Of a DNA stretch of 64,000 nt, positions 62,845-64,000 are shown piece by piece (position 1 is the stretch's first letter; every line of letters begins with the position of its first letter). This stretch comes from Poriferisodalis sp965237655. Lineage in GTDB: Bacteria; Actinomycetota; Acidimicrobiia; Acidimicrobiales; Poriferisodalaceae. Under the pieces are notes generated by a model that made no database searches, was not told the DNA's origin, and saw only the letters and a list, made by a program, of their open reading frames with translations. Position numbers and translations under genes: made by a program. The stretch is from assembly GCF_965237655.1 (NCBI RefSeq), contig NZ_CBDEGB010000001.1:1-64000 (forward strand), given 5' to 3'.

Positions 62845-63020
62845 GACGTCTCCTGGATGACTCTGCGTCGCGCAGTTGCGTGGACGCGTTCGGGAATCGC
62901 TGTGATCGCCTCGGAGGCGGTCTCGCCGGACAGATCGGCATTTGGCTTGGTGTCGCCGATTCGGGCCGGGTAGCCGGTCAGCAGCGCCCCCGCTGTCCGC
63001 TCTTTGTGTTCTGCTGACAT
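62841..63020 (-). CDS. Small protein (59 aa)
   Basis: Lies between two overlapping neighbours: its ATG shares a base with the TGA of the upstream gene and its stop overlaps the next ATG. Such tight packing supports real translation. The sequence (EHKERTAGALLTGYPARIGD, NADLSGETASEAITAIPERV) has no known domain. Confidence 0.55.
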   Translation of the reverse strand: MSAEHKERTAGALLTGYPARIGDTKPNADLSGETASEAITAIPERVHATARRRVIQETS

Positions 63021-63370
63021 CACGAGCTCCTTCTCGTCGGGCGTCGCATGCGGTCGAGGAATGCTCTGAGGCGTCCCGCGGGCCGGCGCCACATTCGGGG
63101 TGTCGGGTCGGGTCGGGGGTTGATCTGGTTGATCCAGTCCGGCGGCAAGTCGTGCTCGCGGGCGATGTCGGCTCCGATGGTGGCGAGCACTGCGTCGCCG
63201 CAGTCCGCTGCGGCGGCGTAGTCGACGGGGTCCTCGTCGGGGTCGAACACGAACGCCGCGACGATGCCGCTGGCGACATAGATCCGCAGGTTGATCTGCT
63301 CGGCGTCGAGCCGCTTGTCGAATGCGTCGAGCGCTGCTCGGGTGCGTGGGTCCAGAGGCGGCGTGGTCAT
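63020..63370 (-). CDS. Nucleotidyltransferase-like (DUF6036-type) short protein
   Basis: A 116-residue protein: LDAEQINLRIYVASGIVAAF, DYAAAADCGDAVLATIG and IAREHDLPPDWINQI. The ending D-L-P-P-D-W-I-N and the order resemble DUF6036/AbiEii-type nucleotidyltransferase proteins, which end in G-L-P-x-D-W-L-N. The usual catalytic G-S and D-x-D residues are not evident, so it may be a degenerate form or an unrelated protein with the same ending. Confidence 0.45.
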   Translation of the reverse strand: MTTPPLDPRTRAALDAFDKRLDAEQINLRIYVASGIVAAFVFDPDEDPVDYAAAADCGDAVLATIGADIAREHDLPPDWINQINPRPDPTPRMWRRPAGRLRAFLDRMRRPTRRSS

Positions 63371-63427
63371 GGCTGCAGCGTCGCGCCGGGGTGTGACATC
63401 GCCCCGGGGGCGGTCGTCTTGGGGTGA

Positions 63428-64000
63428 TCAGTTGGTGAAGGAGACGTGCAGCTCGGGTTCGGCGGTGAGCCACGCGATGTGGTCGCGGTGTCCGTCGTTG
63501 GCGAGCCCGACTGATTCGGTTGTGTCGCTGATCTGTTCGCGGTGGGAGCGGTGCCAGTGGCCGTGGATCACGTAGCGGGGCTGGGCGTGGTCGACGGCGT
63601 GGTCGAGCAGCAGACGCATCTGGTGCATCGCGTGCTGGGTTTCCCACGGGATGGCCCCCATGCCTCCTTTGATGCGGCGGACTTGTGCGGGGGCGTCGTG
63701 GGTGAATAGCACGTCGAGGGTTCCGTCGTGGTCGGTGTCGACGTTCGCGACGAATCGGTCGAGTTCGTGCGGGGTGAGGGTCTCCTGTGGCCATCGCCAT
63801 CGGTGCACTGAGCGGTCGCGTCGGTCGGGGGACACCGCTCCGCCGAGCGCTGCGCATCGCAGGCCTGCCCAAGCCCAGGTGCTTCCGCGCCATGCCCACC
63901 ACAGCGATCCGCCCAGATGCAGCGGCCGTCGCGTCGTGATCGCTTCTTGCGCGGCGGGTGTCTTCGCGTAGCGGCTGAGCGCGGGCCAGTCTTCGTGGTT
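63428..64000 (-). CDS. Calcineurin-like metallophosphoesterase, N-terminus beyond the window
   Basis: The frame enters at the right edge with NHEDWPALSRYAK (part of the G-N-H-E metal motif) and continues WWAWRGSTWAWAGLRCAALG, GGAVSPDRR, LDVLFTHDAPAQV (His-Asp) and YVIHGHWH, the last metal ligands. Such phosphoesterases cleave phosphate esters or nucleic-acid ends. It is the first visible gene of the minus-strand set ending at 61100. Confidence 0.85.
   Translation of the reverse strand, partial: NHEDWPALSRYAKTPAAQEAITTRRPLHLGGSLWWAWRGSTWAWAGLRCAALGGAVSPDRRDRSVHRWRWPQETLTPHELDRFVANVDTDHDGTLDVLFTHDAPAQVRRIKGGMGAIPWETQHAMHQMRLLLDHAVDHAQPRYVIHGHWHRSHREQISDTTESVGLANDGHRDHIAWLTAEPELHVSFTN

Noticed and set aside
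1..64000. tRNA or rRNA genes, prophage structural genes, integrase with att sites
   Set aside because: None could be recognised by reading; a dedicated scan such as tRNAscan would be decisive.

Overview
The window is GC-rich DNA from an actinobacterium. The gene set fits the class Acidimicrobiia, but that is inference: it includes F420-type LLM oxidoreductases, an acyl-CoA ligase operon under a TetR regulator, two secreted proteins with cell-wall-binding (CWB2) repeats, and IS families common in actinomycetes. No rRNA, tRNA or replication gene was seen. Most of the window is accessory DNA rich in insertion sequences (IS), gene fragments and small repeats.

Layout. 1-7435: a tightly overlapping minus-strand catabolic operon (CoA ligase, alpha/beta hydrolase, LLM oxidoreductase, SDR, amidase, degraded molybdenum hydroxylase) with a divergent TetR regulator. 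8028-8708: MgtC-like membrane protein. 8960-13473: nested mobile elements, in which an IS481 remnant abuts an integrase-type transposon split by an IS256 element, itself split by an IS110 element. The IS110 leader folds like a bridge RNA, and its loops match the element's own ends and the left side of its insertion site. 14255-19740: a minus-strand HEAT-repeat / RES / SIR2 cluster that looks like a defence or toxin locus; the SIR2 protein is broken by an in-frame TGA and a C7 frameshift. 19745-20447: two IS3 halves tail to tail. 20528-24666: secreted hydrolase, small lipoprotein, IS110 remnant, acyltransferase and a membrane-anchored M15-type peptidase. 24764-27075: an IS1182 element inside an IS5 remnant. 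27084-30909: degenerate DNA, an NYN ribonuclease and a transposase-like gene. 30910-33561: a CWB2 plus RCC1-repeat surface protein. 33886-40334: a divergent pair, an unknown protein with an R-x-H-like tail and a 1440-residue STAND/NACHT-like NTPase ending in a PD-(D/E)xK-type nuclease motif. 40395-55045: accessory genes (Cys-tagged proteins, PIN remnant, Xre/ParS-type antitoxin, a 1448-residue secreted protein, small membrane proteins, Fic, CWB2 protein, lipoprotein). 55250-60662: broken HTH gene, IS630, a frameshifted membrane-anchored UvrD-like helicase, ImmA-like peptidase. 61100-64000: a minus-strand set of two HTH proteins, a tiny protein, a nucleotidyltransferase-like protein and a metallophosphoesterase cut by the window edge.

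The best-supported new observation is the IS110 bridge-RNA candidate at 12093-12262, because RNA fold, donor ends and left target agree in one sequence. The most interesting candidate immune loci are HEAT-RES-SIR2 (two putative NAD-consuming enzymes side by side) and the STAND-nuclease pair. At least eight single-base indels break otherwise recognisable genes, several in G or C runs, so either widespread decay or homopolymer sequencing error must be settled before calling genes dead.
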